Origin: an uncultured Tateyamaria sp. | GTDB taxonomy: Bacteria > Pseudomonadota > Alphaproteobacteria > Rhodobacterales > Rhodobacteraceae | Assembly (NCBI RefSeq): GCF_947496075.1 | Contig: NZ_CANMBJ010000002.1 | Coordinates: 744,001-808,000, forward strand | Direction: 5' to 3' | Length of the DNA stretch: 64,000 nucleotides | Shown: positions 8,259-15,886 of the stretch, piece after piece | How positions within the stretch are numbered: the first letter of the stretch is position 1 | How the letters are laid out: every line of letters begins with the position of its first letter | Program-made: the position numbers and the translations under genes | Notes under the pieces: model-generated | Databases searched by the model: none | What the model saw: the letters and a program-made list of their open reading frames with translations, nothing else | Told to the model about the DNA's origin: nothing

Positions 8259-9035
8259 ATGAAAAAACCCAAATGGGTCGTCGAAAAGGAACAGGCGAAA
8301 AAGGCGGACGCGGCAGCAACCGTCTGGCTGTTCGGTTTGCACGCGGTGCGCGACGCGCTGCTGAACTCAAAGCGCGAAAAACTGCGCCTCATGGTGACGC
8401 TGAATGCTCACAACAAACTGGAAGACGCCATTCTGACCGCGGGGATCACCCCGGACATCATTGATCCGCGCAAGTTCAAGCCGCCCATTGATCCCGGCTC
8501 GGTCCACCAAGGCGCAGCGCTTGAGGTCAAGCCGCTCGACTGGGGCAGCCTTGCGGATGTGGCCATCGGGGCCGAAGCACCGCGTCTGATCCTGCTCGAC
8601 CGGGTGACGGACCCGCACAATGTGGGGGCGATTCTGCGCTCGGCCGAGGTGTTGGGGGCGTCCGCCGTCATCGGCACGCGCCATCACGCGGCACCCGAGA
8701 CCGGTGCGCTGGCCAAAACAGCCTCCGGTGCGTTGGAACGCCAACCCTACGTGCGGGTGCGCAATCTGGCGGACGCCATCGTTGAGTTGCAGGGCATGGG
8801 CTACATGGTGCTGGGCCTCGACGGCGAAGCCGAGGCGACGATTGAGACTACCCTGAATGGTCAAAAGGATCGTGCCGTCGCGCTGGTCCTTGGCGCCGAA
8901 GGGCCCGGCCTGCGCCAGAAAACCCGCGAAACCTGTGATGCGCTGGTGAAAATCGACGCGGCAGGTGGGTTTGGCTCGCTCAATGTCTCAAATGCGGCTG
9001 CGATTGCCCTATATGCCTCCAAGGACCACGCATAG
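8259..9035 (+). CDS. rlmB: 23S rRNA (guanosine-2'-O-)-methyltransferase RlmB (TrmH family)
   Basis: Protein of 258 residues from ATG 8259. It has an N-terminal substrate-binding part (VWLFGLHAVRDAL) and a C-terminal SpoU/TrmH knot with the three family motifs: DPHNVGAILRSAEVLGA, LVLGAEGPGL and SLNVSNAAAIALY. Family members methylate the 2'-OH of G2251 in 23S rRNA using S-adenosylmethionine; the knot forms the cofactor pocket. The zinc-ribbon gene follows in the same frame just after the stop. TrmH paralogues acting on tRNA exist, so the target site is inferred from the N-terminal domain and length. Confidence 0.88.
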   Translation: MKKPKWVVEKEQAKKADAAATVWLFGLHAVRDALLNSKREKLRLMVTLNAHNKLEDAILTAGITPDIIDPRKFKPPIDPGSVHQGAALEVKPLDWGSLADVAIGAEAPRLILLDRVTDPHNVGAILRSAEVLGASAVIGTRHHAAPETGALAKTASGALERQPYVRVRNLADAIVELQGMGYMVLGLDGEAEATIETTLNGQKDRAVALVLGAEGPGLRQKTRETCDALVKIDAAGGFGSLNVSNAAAIALYASKDHA

Positions 9036-9039
9036 GAGG
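9034..9039 (+). promoter_or_regulatory. Consensus Shine-Dalgarno that decides an ATC start
   Basis: A full AGGAGG overlaps the rlmB stop and lies five bases before ATC (9045-9047). No ATG, GTG or TTG exists in this frame between the rlmB stop and the zinc-binding cysteines, so this site supports initiation at the ATC. Confidence 0.7.
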
Positions 9040-9044
9040 CGACC

Positions 9045-9335
9045 ATCGCCCACCCCACGAAGATCGCCACCTGCTGCTATTGCGGCACCCGTGCCGCCCT
9101 TGTTCTGACAGGGCGCGAGCGCCACGAACTGGCATGTTCCAATTGCGGTGCCCCGCTGCACGACCTGAAGATGTTGCCCAGAAAGCGATCAGGTGACCGC
9201 GAAACCGTGCGACCCTCGGCCATTCGCCAAAAAAACAGGCCGAAACCCAGCAAGAAAAAGTACAAGAAGCGCAAGTCGCGTTGGGCGGATATTTTCGACG
9301 ATGCGTTTGATATCATTGAAGACATTTTTGACTGA
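9045..9335 (+). CDS. Small zinc-ribbon protein with apparent ATC start codon
   Basis: The frame following the rlmB stop encodes 96 residues. Near the N-terminus it has a CCYCG motif and, about 20 residues later, CSNCG, making a CxxC...CxxC zinc ribbon of the TFIIB/rubredoxin type. Next comes a very basic Lys/Arg-rich stretch (KPSKKKYKKRKSR) and an acidic C-terminus (DIFDDAFDIIEDIFD). The only plausible start is ATC at 9045, five bases after a perfect AGGAGG; ordinary starts occur only after the zinc site. It is not in any standard list of start-codon ORFs and is easily missed. Nucleic-acid or protein binding is likely; exact function unknown. Confidence 0.72.
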   Translation: MAHPTKIATCCYCGTRAALVLTGRERHELACSNCGAPLHDLKMLPRKRSGDRETVRPSAIRQKNRPKPSKKKYKKRKSRWADIFDDAFDIIEDIFD

Positions 9336-9436
9336 GCGCTGCGCTGCGGCTGGCCGGCCAAATCCGATCTTTAAGTTTTCGTTCACAGATTTGCGAGAGG
9401 GTCTTTTGCAAGACGTGAGCGATCATATCTTTAAAG

Positions 9437-9474
9437 GTGAACCACAGGTTTGGAACTCCTGTAGGTTATTTCAC
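9437..9474 (+). ncRNA. Hairpin of unknown role upstream of the CoA-binding gene
   Basis: GTGAACC with GGT..TCAC and an inner ACAGG/CCTGT stem form an extended hairpin with a nine-base loop. With the terminator at 9497-9530 it could be the body of a small RNA or a leader of the next gene. The loop resembles a tRNA anticodon loop, but no complete cloverleaf can be drawn. Confidence 0.3.
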
Positions 9475-9496
9475 TGTCCCTCGTTCCGCACCTCCG

Positions 9497-9530
9497 CGCC
9501 CCTTTCGCTTTGCGATCGGGGCGTTTTTTT
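9497..9530 (+). terminator. Intrinsic terminator
   Basis: CGCCCC and GGGGCG enclose a 15-base loop and are followed by seven T residues. It lies between the zinc-ribbon stop and the CoA-binding gene, so it ends the rlmB transcript or a small RNA made from 9336-9496. Confidence 0.8.
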
Positions 9531-9557
9531 GGGAACGTGACCGGACAGGGGGAAATC

Positions 9558-10031
9558 ATGTCCGAAACCTATACCGATGCGCATCTGAAACAGGTCCTGA
9601 CGGCAACCAAGGTTGTCGCAGTCGTGGGCGTGTCCACCAACCCGGTGCGGCCCAGCTACTATGTGGCGCGGTATCTCGCGCTCAAAGGGTTCACCGTGAT
9701 CCCCGTGAACCCCGTCTACGCGGGTGAAACGCTGTTTGGACGCCAGATCGTCCCTGATTTCGATTCGTTCGATGACCCCGTCGACATGGTCGATATCTTC
9801 CGCCGATCCGAAGCGGTGCCCGAGATCGTGGATACGGCCATGGCCCGCATTCCAACCCTGAAAACGATCTGGATGCAGATTGGCGTGGAGCATGCCGAAG
9901 CCACGGCCAAGGCGCGTGCGGCGGACCTGACGGTCATTCAGAACCGTTGCCCCAAGATTGAGTATCAGCGTCTGTTCGGTGAGTTGCGGATGGGCGGGTT
10001 CAACACCGGCATCATCTCATCCCGGCTCTAG
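9558..10031 (+). CDS. CoA-binding domain protein (YccU-like)
   Basis: Protein of 157 residues from ATG 9558, preceded by a GGGGGAAA ribosome site. It is a single Rossmann-like CoA_binding domain: the VVAVVGVSTNPVRPSYYVARYL nucleotide loop at residues about 16-38, the VIPVNP turn, and DMVDIFRRSE and WMQIGVEHAEA segments. It corresponds to the nucleotide-binding N-terminal domain of succinyl-CoA synthetase alpha chains without the catalytic His domain. Homologues are widespread single-domain proteins of uncertain function that bind CoA. It follows a terminator, so it probably has its own promoter. Confidence 0.85.
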   Translation: MSETYTDAHLKQVLTATKVVAVVGVSTNPVRPSYYVARYLALKGFTVIPVNPVYAGETLFGRQIVPDFDSFDDPVDMVDIFRRSEAVPEIVDTAMARIPTLKTIWMQIGVEHAEATAKARAADLTVIQNRCPKIEYQRLFGELRMGGFNTGIISSRL

Positions 10032-10139
10032 CCGCTTTTCTGTTTTCATCAGTTCCCGCTGGGCGGACACCACATTCGCGAAAAGCGGGCGCAATACATC
10101 ACGTCGTGTGCAGGCGAAGCCTTTAGAGAGAATTGCCGT

Positions 10140-10538
10140 TCAGCGCACACGCAGCCAGATCTGACTCTGGCAAACGAGGCCCAGACAACCCGACACCGTC
10201 ATCCGATTGCCATTGACCCGCATCCTGGCGTTGTAGTTGCGATTGTGCGCTGGCACGAAAGCGCGGCCCTCATAGACGTTGCTGGACCCGATCATGTCCC
10301 AGAACACGCGCTGACCGATTGTGGCCGCACTGATGGGTTCGCCAGACGGGGCAAAGACTGTAACGATTGTCCCGCAATAGGCGACGCCGCATTTCTTGGC
10401 ATCCACATGCGCAGTCTGGCCCTTGCGGTCGGGCGGGGTCAGCCACACGCCCTCCGGTCCCGATGCCACCGGAGCGGGAAGAATGCCCAGCCACAGGGCT
10501 GCGGCGGGCATGACAAATTTAGCCAACAGACGTGTCAT
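10140..10538 (-). CDS. Secreted DUF2147 protein (paralogue 1)
   Basis: Protein of 132 residues. Of several in-frame starts, ATG 10538 is chosen because it is followed at once by a signal peptide (MTRLLAKFVMPAAALWLGILPAPVAS). The mature part has the DUF2147 pattern: GVWLTPPDRKG, a KCGVAYCGTIV cysteine pair, and a C-terminal SGCLGLVCQSQIWLRV with another Cys pair. DUF2147 is a small lipocalin-like periplasmic fold of unknown function. A paralogue follows at 10695-11078 on the same strand, separated by a terminator, so this copy is probably transcribed separately. Confidence 0.8.
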   Translation of the reverse strand: MTRLLAKFVMPAAALWLGILPAPVASGPEGVWLTPPDRKGQTAHVDAKKCGVAYCGTIVTVFAPSGEPISAATIGQRVFWDMIGSSNVYEGRAFVPAHNRNYNARMRVNGNRMTVSGCLGLVCQSQIWLRVR

Positions 10539-10642
10539 GATACACGGCATTGTACCACAGAACGCGATGAACCCCGATGGGCGTCTTGGTCGGTCCGGGT
10601 TCCGCGCGTACGGACTAGGACCAAACCGGGGGATCGGGTATG

Positions 10643-10669
10643 AAAAACCCCGTGCCAAAGGGCACGGGG
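10643..10669 (-). terminator. Intrinsic terminator of the upstream DUF2147 gene
   Basis: CCCCGTGCC-AAA-GGGCACGGGG forms a hairpin; on the minus strand it is followed by five T residues (complement of 10643-10647). It lies just after the stop of the 10695-11078 gene. Confidence 0.82.
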
Positions 10670-10694
10670 CATGGGCCAAAAGACGCCTATGGTA

Positions 10695-11078
10695 TCAGTT
10701 CACGCGCGACCATGTCTGCTTTTTACAGAACGGACCGACACAGCCCGACACGTTCAGGCTGTTGCCGCTCAAAGCCATCTTTGACTTGAAGACCTTTCCG
10801 GTCGACGGCTGCCAGATCTTGCCCGAAGCATAGCTCCCGCCGCCCTGCGGCTCCATATCCCAAACAAGCTGCTTACCGACATTCTCGGACGCAATGGGGC
10901 CACTGGCGTCAAAGGCCTTGGCAATTGTGCCGCAAATCTTTGCGCCGCACTTGCTCATCGCGATATGCGCATAAGCCCCATCGTCAACTTCAGTTTTCCA
11001 AGTGCCCAGCACAGGATCGGCCATTGCGGCTCCCGCGCTGGCGATCGCCACACATGCGGCTGCAATCAGGTGTTTCAT
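10695..11078 (-). CDS. Secreted DUF2147 protein (paralogue 2)
   Basis: Protein of 127 residues from ATG 11078, with a strong GAGGAG ribosome site. Signal peptide MKHLIAAACVAIASAGAAMA is followed by DPVLGTWKTEVDDG, a KCGAKICGTI cysteine pair and the C-terminal SGCVGPFCKKQTWSRV pair, the same architecture as the neighbour at 10140-10538. The two genes look like a tandem duplication. Family role unknown; an envelope location is expected from the signal peptide and paired cysteines. Divergent from hisA, with about 130 bases between. Confidence 0.82.
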   Translation of the reverse strand: MKHLIAAACVAIASAGAAMADPVLGTWKTEVDDGAYAHIAMSKCGAKICGTIAKAFDASGPIASENVGKQLVWDMEPQGGGSYASGKIWQPSTGKVFKSKMALSGNSLNVSGCVGPFCKKQTWSRVN

Positions 11079-11208
11079 GAGTGTCTCCTCCGTAATGGCC
11101 GGAACTCTGATCCATCGGGAAGCGATATGGCAAGAATGACCTTGGGTCGCGTTGCGAATCTTGACGATAGGTGCAAGGACGCGAACAGACAGTGAAAGGC
11201 CTGACAAC

Positions 11209-11928
11209 ATGATCCTGTACCCCGCCATCGACCTTAAGGACGGCCAGGCCGTGCGCCTCGTACATGGGGACATGGACAAGGCCACCGTGTTCAACGACGA
11301 CCCGGCGGCACAGGCGCGCGCCTTTGTAGAGGCTGGATGCGAATGGCTGCACCTTGTCGATCTCAACGGCGCCTTTGCAGGTGAGCCGGTCAACGCGGCC
11401 CCGGTCGCGGCGATCCTGAAATCCTGTGACGTGCCTGCACAGCTTGGCGGCGGCATCCGGGACATGGCGACAATCGAAATGTGGCTGTCCAAGGGCCTGC
11501 AGCGGGTCATCCTTGGCACCGTGGCGGTCGAAAACCCCGATCTCGTGCGCGAGGCGGCCAAAGCCTTTCCCGGTCATGTCGCCGTGGGCATCGACGCGCG
11601 GAACGGCAGGGTCGCGACCAAAGGCTGGGCGACCGAAACAGATGTGGATGCCACTGACCTCGCCAAATCCTTCGAGGATGCAGGCGTGGCCGCGATCATC
11701 TACACCGACATCAACCGCGATGGAGCCATGGGGGGGCCAAACATCCCCGCCACGCAGGCCTTGGCCGAAGCAGTAGACATTCCCGTCATCGCAAGTGGCG
11801 GGGTGTCGTCACTGGATGATCTGACGGCGCTCAAGGCGACAGGCGTGATCTCAGGCGCCATCTCGGGCCGCGCGCTCTACGATGGGGCCATTGACCTCGC
11901 CTCAGCGCTCGCGGCCCTCAAGGGCTAG
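11209..11928 (+). CDS. hisA: HisA, phosphoribosylformimino-5-aminoimidazole carboxamide ribotide isomerase
   Basis: Protein of 239 residues from ATG 11209, the usual HisA length. It is a (beta/alpha)8 barrel with Asp in [12 protein letters not shown] (residue 8) and the second catalytic Asp in VGIDARNG, phosphate-binding LGGGIRD and IASGGVSS loops. It catalyses the fourth step of histidine synthesis, the Amadori isomerisation of ProFAR to PRFAR. It lies with hisF-hisE downstream and hisH-hisB on the opposite strand, so the his pathway is clustered but not in one operon here; a DUF302 gene on the other strand separates it from hisF. Confidence 0.95.
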   Translation: MILYPAIDLKDGQAVRLVHGDMDKATVFNDDPAAQARAFVEAGCEWLHLVDLNGAFAGEPVNAAPVAAILKSCDVPAQLGGGIRDMATIEMWLSKGLQRVILGTVAVENPDLVREAAKAFPGHVAVGIDARNGRVATKGWATETDVDATDLAKSFEDAGVAAIIYTDINRDGAMGGPNIPATQALAEAVDIPVIASGGVSSLDDLTALKATGVISGAISGRALYDGAIDLASALAALKG

Positions 11929-11931
11929 CGC

Positions 11932-12384
11932 TTATTGCGCAGCGCCATCGGTAAACTTGCCCAACGCGCCGGTCATGGTCTGGACGTAAGCGGCATCGTC
12001 AGCCACCCCACCCAGCTTGCCCAACATCGCCGCCGGGTCTTCGTAGGCGATCATGGTCTTGCCGGTCTCGTCTTCGAACACCGCGATTTTCATCGGCAGG
12101 AACAATGCAGATGTCCGGTCATCCAGCATCGCCTGTGTGCCCAGTTTGGGATTGCCAAAGATCAACAACTCCGAGGCGCCGATGTCTTCGCCCACACCTT
12201 GCGCACCAGCCCCGTGATCAACACGGGCAAAGATGGTCAGCCCAGCCCCTTCAAGGGCTGCCTGGAGCGCATCCATTGTCTCGCCCACACTCTTCGCGGA
12301 TTCCTTGCGAACAATCCCGTTGTCACCAGCCATTGCCGTACCTGCCAAAAAAACGCTCATCACCAGAGCCATAAAAATCCGCAT
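11932..12384 (-). CDS. Secreted DUF302 protein
   Basis: Protein of 150 residues. ATG 12384 is chosen because a signal peptide (MRIFMALVMSVFLAGTAMA) follows directly; upstream in-frame starts would bury it. The mature part shows the DUF302 pattern: GLTIFARVDHGAGA, LLIFGNPKLGTQAM, ALFLPMKIAVFED and TMIAYEDPAAM. DUF302 proteins are small periplasmic or cytoplasmic domains of unknown biochemical role. It is convergent with hisA (three bases between stops) and divergent from hisF, so it interrupts the plus-strand histidine genes. Confidence 0.82.
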   Translation of the reverse strand: MRIFMALVMSVFLAGTAMAGDNGIVRKESAKSVGETMDALQAALEGAGLTIFARVDHGAGAQGVGEDIGASELLIFGNPKLGTQAMLDDRTSALFLPMKIAVFEDETGKTMIAYEDPAAMLGKLGGVADDAAYVQTMTGALGKFTDGAAQ

Positions 12385-12483
12385 CACGCGTCTCCTCGCT
12401 TGCAATAGCCTGAACCTGTCATATGAGCGAGCGAAGGCCATGCACCTTTCCGTGAAGGGGCGCAGATGGGCGGAAATACTCCA

Positions 12484-12538
12484 TCATCTTGCGGAATAAA
12501 CTCCGGGGGAGGCCGCAGGCTCGGGGCAGAGCCCCTTT
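12484..12538 (+). repeat. Intergenic palindromic repeat, copy 1
   Basis: The core is ATAAACTCCGGGGGAGGCC, then GCAGGCTC, then GGGGCAGAGCCCC. Related copies lie at 13673-13720 and 38932-38990. The GGGGC-AGA-GCCCC part forms a hairpin. It lies upstream of hisF. Confidence 0.75.
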
Positions 12539-12570
12539 CCCCGCTGTCAAATCCACGCTACCAGACGCGC

Positions 12571-13332
12571 ATGTTGAAAACGCGCATCATACCATGTCTC
12601 GATGTTGCCGACGGCCGCGTGGTCAAGGGCGTGAACTTTGTCGACCTGATCGACGCCGGTGATCCGGTCGCGGCCGCACGCGCCTACGACGCCGCAGGCG
12701 CGGACGAGCTGTGTTTTCTGGACATCCACGCAACTCATGAAAACCGCGGAACGATGTTCGACCTGGTGCAACGCACGGCAGAACAGTGCTTTATCCCGCT
12801 GACCGTGGGCGGTGGTGTCCGGACGGTGGCGGATGTGCGGGCGCTGCTGCTGGCAGGGGCCGACAAGGTGTCGTTCAACTCCGCCGCCGTGGCGGACCCG
12901 GATGTACTCGCGCGCGCCGCCGACCAGTTCGGCAGCCAATGCATCGTCTGCGCCATCGACGCCAAGACGGTTGCACCGGGGCGCTGGGAAATCTTCACGC
13001 ACGGCGGCCGTAAACCCACAGGCATCGACGCCGTCGACTTTGCCCGCACCGCCGCCGAAAAGGGGGCAGGGGAAATCCTGCTGACTTCCATGGATCGCGA
13101 CGGGACACGCGCAGGGTTCAACCTGCCTCTGACACGCGCCATCTCTGACGCCGTACCGATCCCCGTGATCGCAAGCGGCGGCGTCGGCACGCTCGATCAC
13201 CTTGTTGATGGTGTCACCGAAGGGGGCGCATCCGCCGTTCTGGCCGCCTCCATCTTCCACTTCGGTGATTACACAATCGCCCAGGCCAAGGCGCACATGG
13301 CGGCCGCCGGTATCCCAATGAGGCTGACATGA
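12571..13332 (+). CDS. hisF: HisF, imidazole glycerol phosphate synthase cyclase subunit
   Basis: Protein of 253 residues from ATG 12571, full HisF length. It starts with the family N-terminus [23 protein letters not shown] carrying the catalytic Asp11; the second catalytic Asp is in VCAIDAK. Phosphate loops VGGGVRT and IASGGVGT are intact. It pairs with the HisH glutaminase encoded at 13914-14552 on the other strand: HisH supplies ammonia through the barrel and HisF makes IGP and AICAR. Its stop overlaps the hisE start (ATGA), so hisF-hisE are translationally coupled. Confidence 0.96.
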   Translation: MLKTRIIPCLDVADGRVVKGVNFVDLIDAGDPVAAARAYDAAGADELCFLDIHATHENRGTMFDLVQRTAEQCFIPLTVGGGVRTVADVRALLLAGADKVSFNSAAVADPDVLARAADQFGSQCIVCAIDAKTVAPGRWEIFTHGGRKPTGIDAVDFARTAAEKGAGEILLTSMDRDGTRAGFNLPLTRAISDAVPIPVIASGGVGTLDHLVDGVTEGGASAVLAASIFHFGDYTIAQAKAHMAAAGIPMRLT

Positions 13333-13640
13333 CGCTGGACGACCTCTTCGCAACAATCGAAGCCCGCAAAGGGGCCGATCCCGACAGTTCCTGGACCGCC
13401 AAATTGTTGGCCAAGGGGCCCGAGAAATGTGCCGAGAAGTTTGGCGAGGAAGCGGTCGAAGCCATCATCGAAGCGATAAAAGACGACAAATCCGCCCTGA
13501 CATCCGAAGCAGCAGACGTGCTCTACCACCTGCTGGTCATGCTGGCATCGCGTGACGTCGCCCTGTCGGATGTGATGGATGAACTGGCTCGCCGCCAGGG
13601 TGTTTCCGGGCTTGCTGAAAAGGCATCCCGACCTGGCTGA
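13329..13640 (+). CDS. hisE: HisE, phosphoribosyl-ATP pyrophosphatase
   Basis: Protein of 103 residues whose ATG overlaps the hisF stop by four bases. It is an all-alpha MazG-like fold with the [15 protein letters not shown] helix containing the metal-binding Glu residues and the [14 protein letters not shown] helix with Glu and Asp ligands. It hydrolyses phosphoribosyl-ATP to phosphoribosyl-AMP, step 2 of histidine synthesis. Stand-alone HisE (not fused to HisI) is usual in alphaproteobacteria; hisI is not in this window. Confidence 0.94.
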   Translation: MTLDDLFATIEARKGADPDSSWTAKLLAKGPEKCAEKFGEEAVEAIIEAIKDDKSALTSEAADVLYHLLVMLASRDVALSDVMDELARRQGVSGLAEKASRPG

Positions 13641-13672
13641 GTTCAATAGTTATATTGCATAACTACCTGTCT

Positions 13673-13720
13673 TCATCTTGCCAGATAAACTTCGGGGGTT
13701 TGGGGGCAGAGCCCCCTTTT
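13673..13720 (+). repeat. Intergenic palindromic repeat, copy 2 (short form)
   Basis: CATCTTGCCAGATAAAC, then TTCGGGGG, then TTTGGGGGCAGAGCCCCC plus TTTT. It lacks the internal AGGCCGCAGGC of the other copies. Located after hisE; the hairpin plus T-run may act as a terminator for hisF-hisE. Confidence 0.7.
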
Positions 13721-13793
13721 CAAACATTAATCGCGTCGCGCAGCGCCCTTGACATCACCGTACGTTGCGTTAACCGTCAAACGTCCGCCCGTT

Positions 13794-13814
13794 GGGGGTG
13801 TACAGGGGGTGTAC
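13794..13814 (+). repeat. Tandem GGGGGTGTAC pair
   Basis: Two identical 10-base units separated by one base lie in the 273-base gap between the convergent hisE and hisH genes. No other feature is seen in that gap except repeat copy 2. Confidence 0.5.
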
Positions 13815-13913
13815 GGATGCTGCACGGGGGGTGACACCCGTTTGGGGCGTCAATCTCCATGAAAACAAGGTAAATGCAGCCCAGCGACTCACCCGCCCGA
13901 AACAGTTTGTATG

Positions 13914-14552
13914 TCAGGGCGCCCAGGTCAGAAAATTGTGGATCATGCGCAGGCCGATATCCTGGCTCTTCTCCGGATGGAACTGCATCCCCAGCATCGT
14001 GTCCCGCCCGACAACGGCGGTGACATCTCCGCCATATTCCACATGGGCGAGCCGCATGGCGGGGTCCGCCACCTCGAAGTGATAGGAGTGCACGAAATAG
14101 GTATGATCGCCCGTCGCCACCCCTTCAAACACAGGGTGTTGCGCCTCCAGAACAAGGTCGTTCCACCCCATATGCGGCACCTTCAAAGCCGTGTCTGACG
14201 GTTTGATCGGCACAACTTCACCGTCGACCCAGCCCAATCCGGGCGTGTCGCTGTATTCCCGCCCCCATGCGGCCATCAACTGCATGCCAACGCAGATGCC
14301 CAGAAAAGGTCTGCCTTTGTTTTCAACGGCTTCGACAAGTGCTTCATACACGCCCGAGCCACGCAAAGCCGCTGCACATGCGGGAAAGGCCCCGTCGCCG
14401 GGCAGCACGATCCGGTCGGCCTTGGCCACCACATCCGCGTCCGAAGTGACAACGACCATGCCCGCATCCGCCTCGCGCGCCATGCGCTCAAACGCCTTTT
14501 CGGCCGAGTGCAGGTTACCGCTCTCGTAGTCGATCAGGACCGTCAGGCTCAT
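13914..14552 (-). CDS. hisH: HisH, imidazole glycerol phosphate synthase glutaminase subunit
   Basis: Protein of 212 residues from ATG 14552. It is a class I glutamine amidotransferase: nucleophile Cys in LGICVGMQL (oxyanion loop PGDGAF upstream) and the His/Glu pair in [10 protein letters not shown] near the C-terminus; HSYHF also matches HisH. It hydrolyses glutamine and passes ammonia to HisF. Its ATG overlaps the hisB stop by four bases, so hisB-hisH form a coupled minus-strand pair, convergent with hisF-hisE. Complete and normal length. Confidence 0.95.
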   Translation of the reverse strand: MSLTVLIDYESGNLHSAEKAFERMAREADAGMVVVTSDADVVAKADRIVLPGDGAFPACAAALRGSGVYEALVEAVENKGRPFLGICVGMQLMAAWGREYSDTPGLGWVDGEVVPIKPSDTALKVPHMGWNDLVLEAQHPVFEGVATGDHTYFVHSYHFEVADPAMRLAHVEYGGDVTAVVGRDTMLGMQFHPEKSQDIGLRMIHNFLTWAP

Positions 14553-15136
14553 AGGCTGCCCTTGGTCGACGGGATGGCGTCCGCCATACGCGGATCGACC
14601 TCAAGGGCCACGCGCAAGGCACGGGCCACGGCTTTGAAGGCCGCCTCGGCGATGTGGTGGCTGTTGATCCCGTGCAGCATGTCCACATGCAGCGTGATGC
14701 CGCCATGGGTGCTGAGCGCCTGGAAGAATTCGCGCACCAATTCGGTGTCGAACGTGCCGATCTTGGGCGTCGGCAGGTCCACGTTCCACACAAGGAAAGG
14801 CCGTCCCGACAGGTCCAGTGCTGCCCGGACAAGGGCGTCATCCATGGGCAACAGGCAGGACCCGTAGCGCTGGATTCCCTTCTTGTTTCCAACGGCTTGA
14901 CCGAGCGCCTGTCCAATGGCGATGCCCACATCCTCGACCGTGTGATGGTCGTCGATATGCAGGTCCCCCTTGCAACGCACGGTCATGTCGATCAGCGCGT
15001 GGCGCGCCAGCTGATCCAGCATGTGGTCGAAGAACCCGACGCCCGTGTCATTGTCATATTGACCGGTGCCATCCAGGTTGAGCGAGACCGAGATATCGGT
15101 TTCGGCGGTGGTGCGGGTAAGGGTGGTGCTGCGCAT
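14549..15136 (-). CDS. hisB: HisB, imidazoleglycerol-phosphate dehydratase
   Basis: Protein of 195 residues. ATG 15136 is chosen: it lies seven bases after a perfect AGGAGG, while the adjacent in-frame GTG (15139) is four bases away. It has the duplicated half-domain motifs of monofunctional [36 protein letters not shown] and [15 protein letters not shown], whose His and Glu residues bind two manganese ions. Catalyses dehydration of IGP to imidazole acetol phosphate. First gene of the hisB-hisH pair, divergent from an AsnC-domain gene. Confidence 0.95.
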   Translation of the reverse strand: MRSTTLTRTTAETDISVSLNLDGTGQYDNDTGVGFFDHMLDQLARHALIDMTVRCKGDLHIDDHHTVEDVGIAIGQALGQAVGNKKGIQRYGSCLLPMDDALVRAALDLSGRPFLVWNVDLPTPKIGTFDTELVREFFQALSTHGGITLHVDMLHGINSHHIAEAAFKAVARALRVALEVDPRMADAIPSTKGSL

Positions 15137-15280
15137 CACGCGGCCTCCTGCCTAGGGTGTTCGCGTGCCTCTATAGGCGGGCAGGACAGCGCCGCCAAGG
15201 GGCGGACCATCACGCTTGCAGGCACCTGTGCAGACGTGCCACTACAGGGATATGCACCGCAGTTGCCCAAGGCCATGCCC

Positions 15281-15520
15281 ATGACCACTTGTGTCTTCAT
15301 CCAGATCCGCTGCCGCCCCGGTTCCACCTACAAGGTCGCCGAAGAGATTGCGCTGCGCGAAATCCATTCCGAGCTTTATTCGACCTCGGGTGATTATGAC
15401 CTGTTGATGAAGGTCTACATTCCCGAAGGGCAGGATGTCGGAAAATACATCAATGATGAGTTGCTGGATATCGATGGCATCGAACGATCGCTGACAACGA
15501 TGACTTTCAAGGTGTTCTGA
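15281..15520 (+). CDS. Stand-alone AsnC/Lrp ligand-binding (RAM) domain protein
   Basis: Protein of 79 residues from ATG 15281, eight bases after AAGG; an in-frame ATG at 15275 is too close to that site. The whole protein is one alpha/beta RAM domain: CVFIQIRCRPGSTYKVAEEI, SGDYDLLMKVYI, IDGIERSLTTMTFKVF. There is no DNA-binding helix-turn-helix. Stand-alone RAM proteins form oligomers and bind amino acids or modulate other Lrp/AsnC proteins. Divergent from hisB, so a link with amino-acid sensing is conceivable but unproven. Confidence 0.82.
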   Translation: MTTCVFIQIRCRPGSTYKVAEEIALREIHSELYSTSGDYDLLMKVYIPEGQDVGKYINDELLDIDGIERSLTTMTFKVF

Positions 15521-15661
15521 AAAACGGGTCCGATTGTCAGATGGCATCAAGCATTTAGGGCGCTCCTGCCACATCGCCAGAGGGCAAGCGATCAGTTGTA
15601 TTTGGTCGCTATCACTGAGTGTTGCTTGGCCAGATGCCGTTTCGACCATCACCTAAGAAAC

Positions 15662-15690
15662 AAAAAAGACCGCCAAGCGGCGGCCTTTTT
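15662..15690 (-). terminator. Terminator downstream of tRNA-Gly
   Basis: GACCGCC-AAGC-GGCGGCC hairpin is flanked by A-run and T-run on either side, so it can work in both directions. On the minus strand it follows the tRNA-Gly 3' end by 24 bases. Confidence 0.8.
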
Positions 15691-15713
15691 GACACTCCCA
15701 TCTGGGAGGATAT

Positions 15714-15788
15714 TGGAGCGGGCGAGGCGATTCGAACGCCCGACCCTAACCTTGGCAAGGTTATGCTCTACCCCTGAGCTACGCCCGC
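15714..15788 (-). tRNA. tRNA-Gly (GCC anticodon)
   Basis: On the minus strand 75 bases fold as a cloverleaf: acceptor GCGGGCG/CGCCCGC, D-arm GCTCAGGGGTAGAGC, anticodon stem-loop AACCTTGCCAAGGTT with GCC, T-arm CGGGCGTTCGAATCGCCTG-like, and an encoded CCA end. GCC reads Gly GGC/GGT codons. Confidence 0.95.
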
Positions 15789-15886
15789 TTCCTTGGGTGA
15801 GGCGTGGAATACTTTTACCCGCCTCGCGCTGCAAGAGGAAAATGGACAAGATTGCAAAAAATTTGCGAACAGGCGACGGAAGGCCG

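Noticed and set aside
9419-9500. tRNA-Ser (GGA)
   Set aside because: An anticodon-like loop with GGA and a partial 3' end exist, but there is no matching 5' acceptor strand or T-loop.
15596-15886. Longer start for the exported protein at 15887
   Set aside because: The upstream frame crosses the tRNA-Gly gene and its terminator on the other strand; the chosen ATG has a GGAAGG site and a signal peptide.
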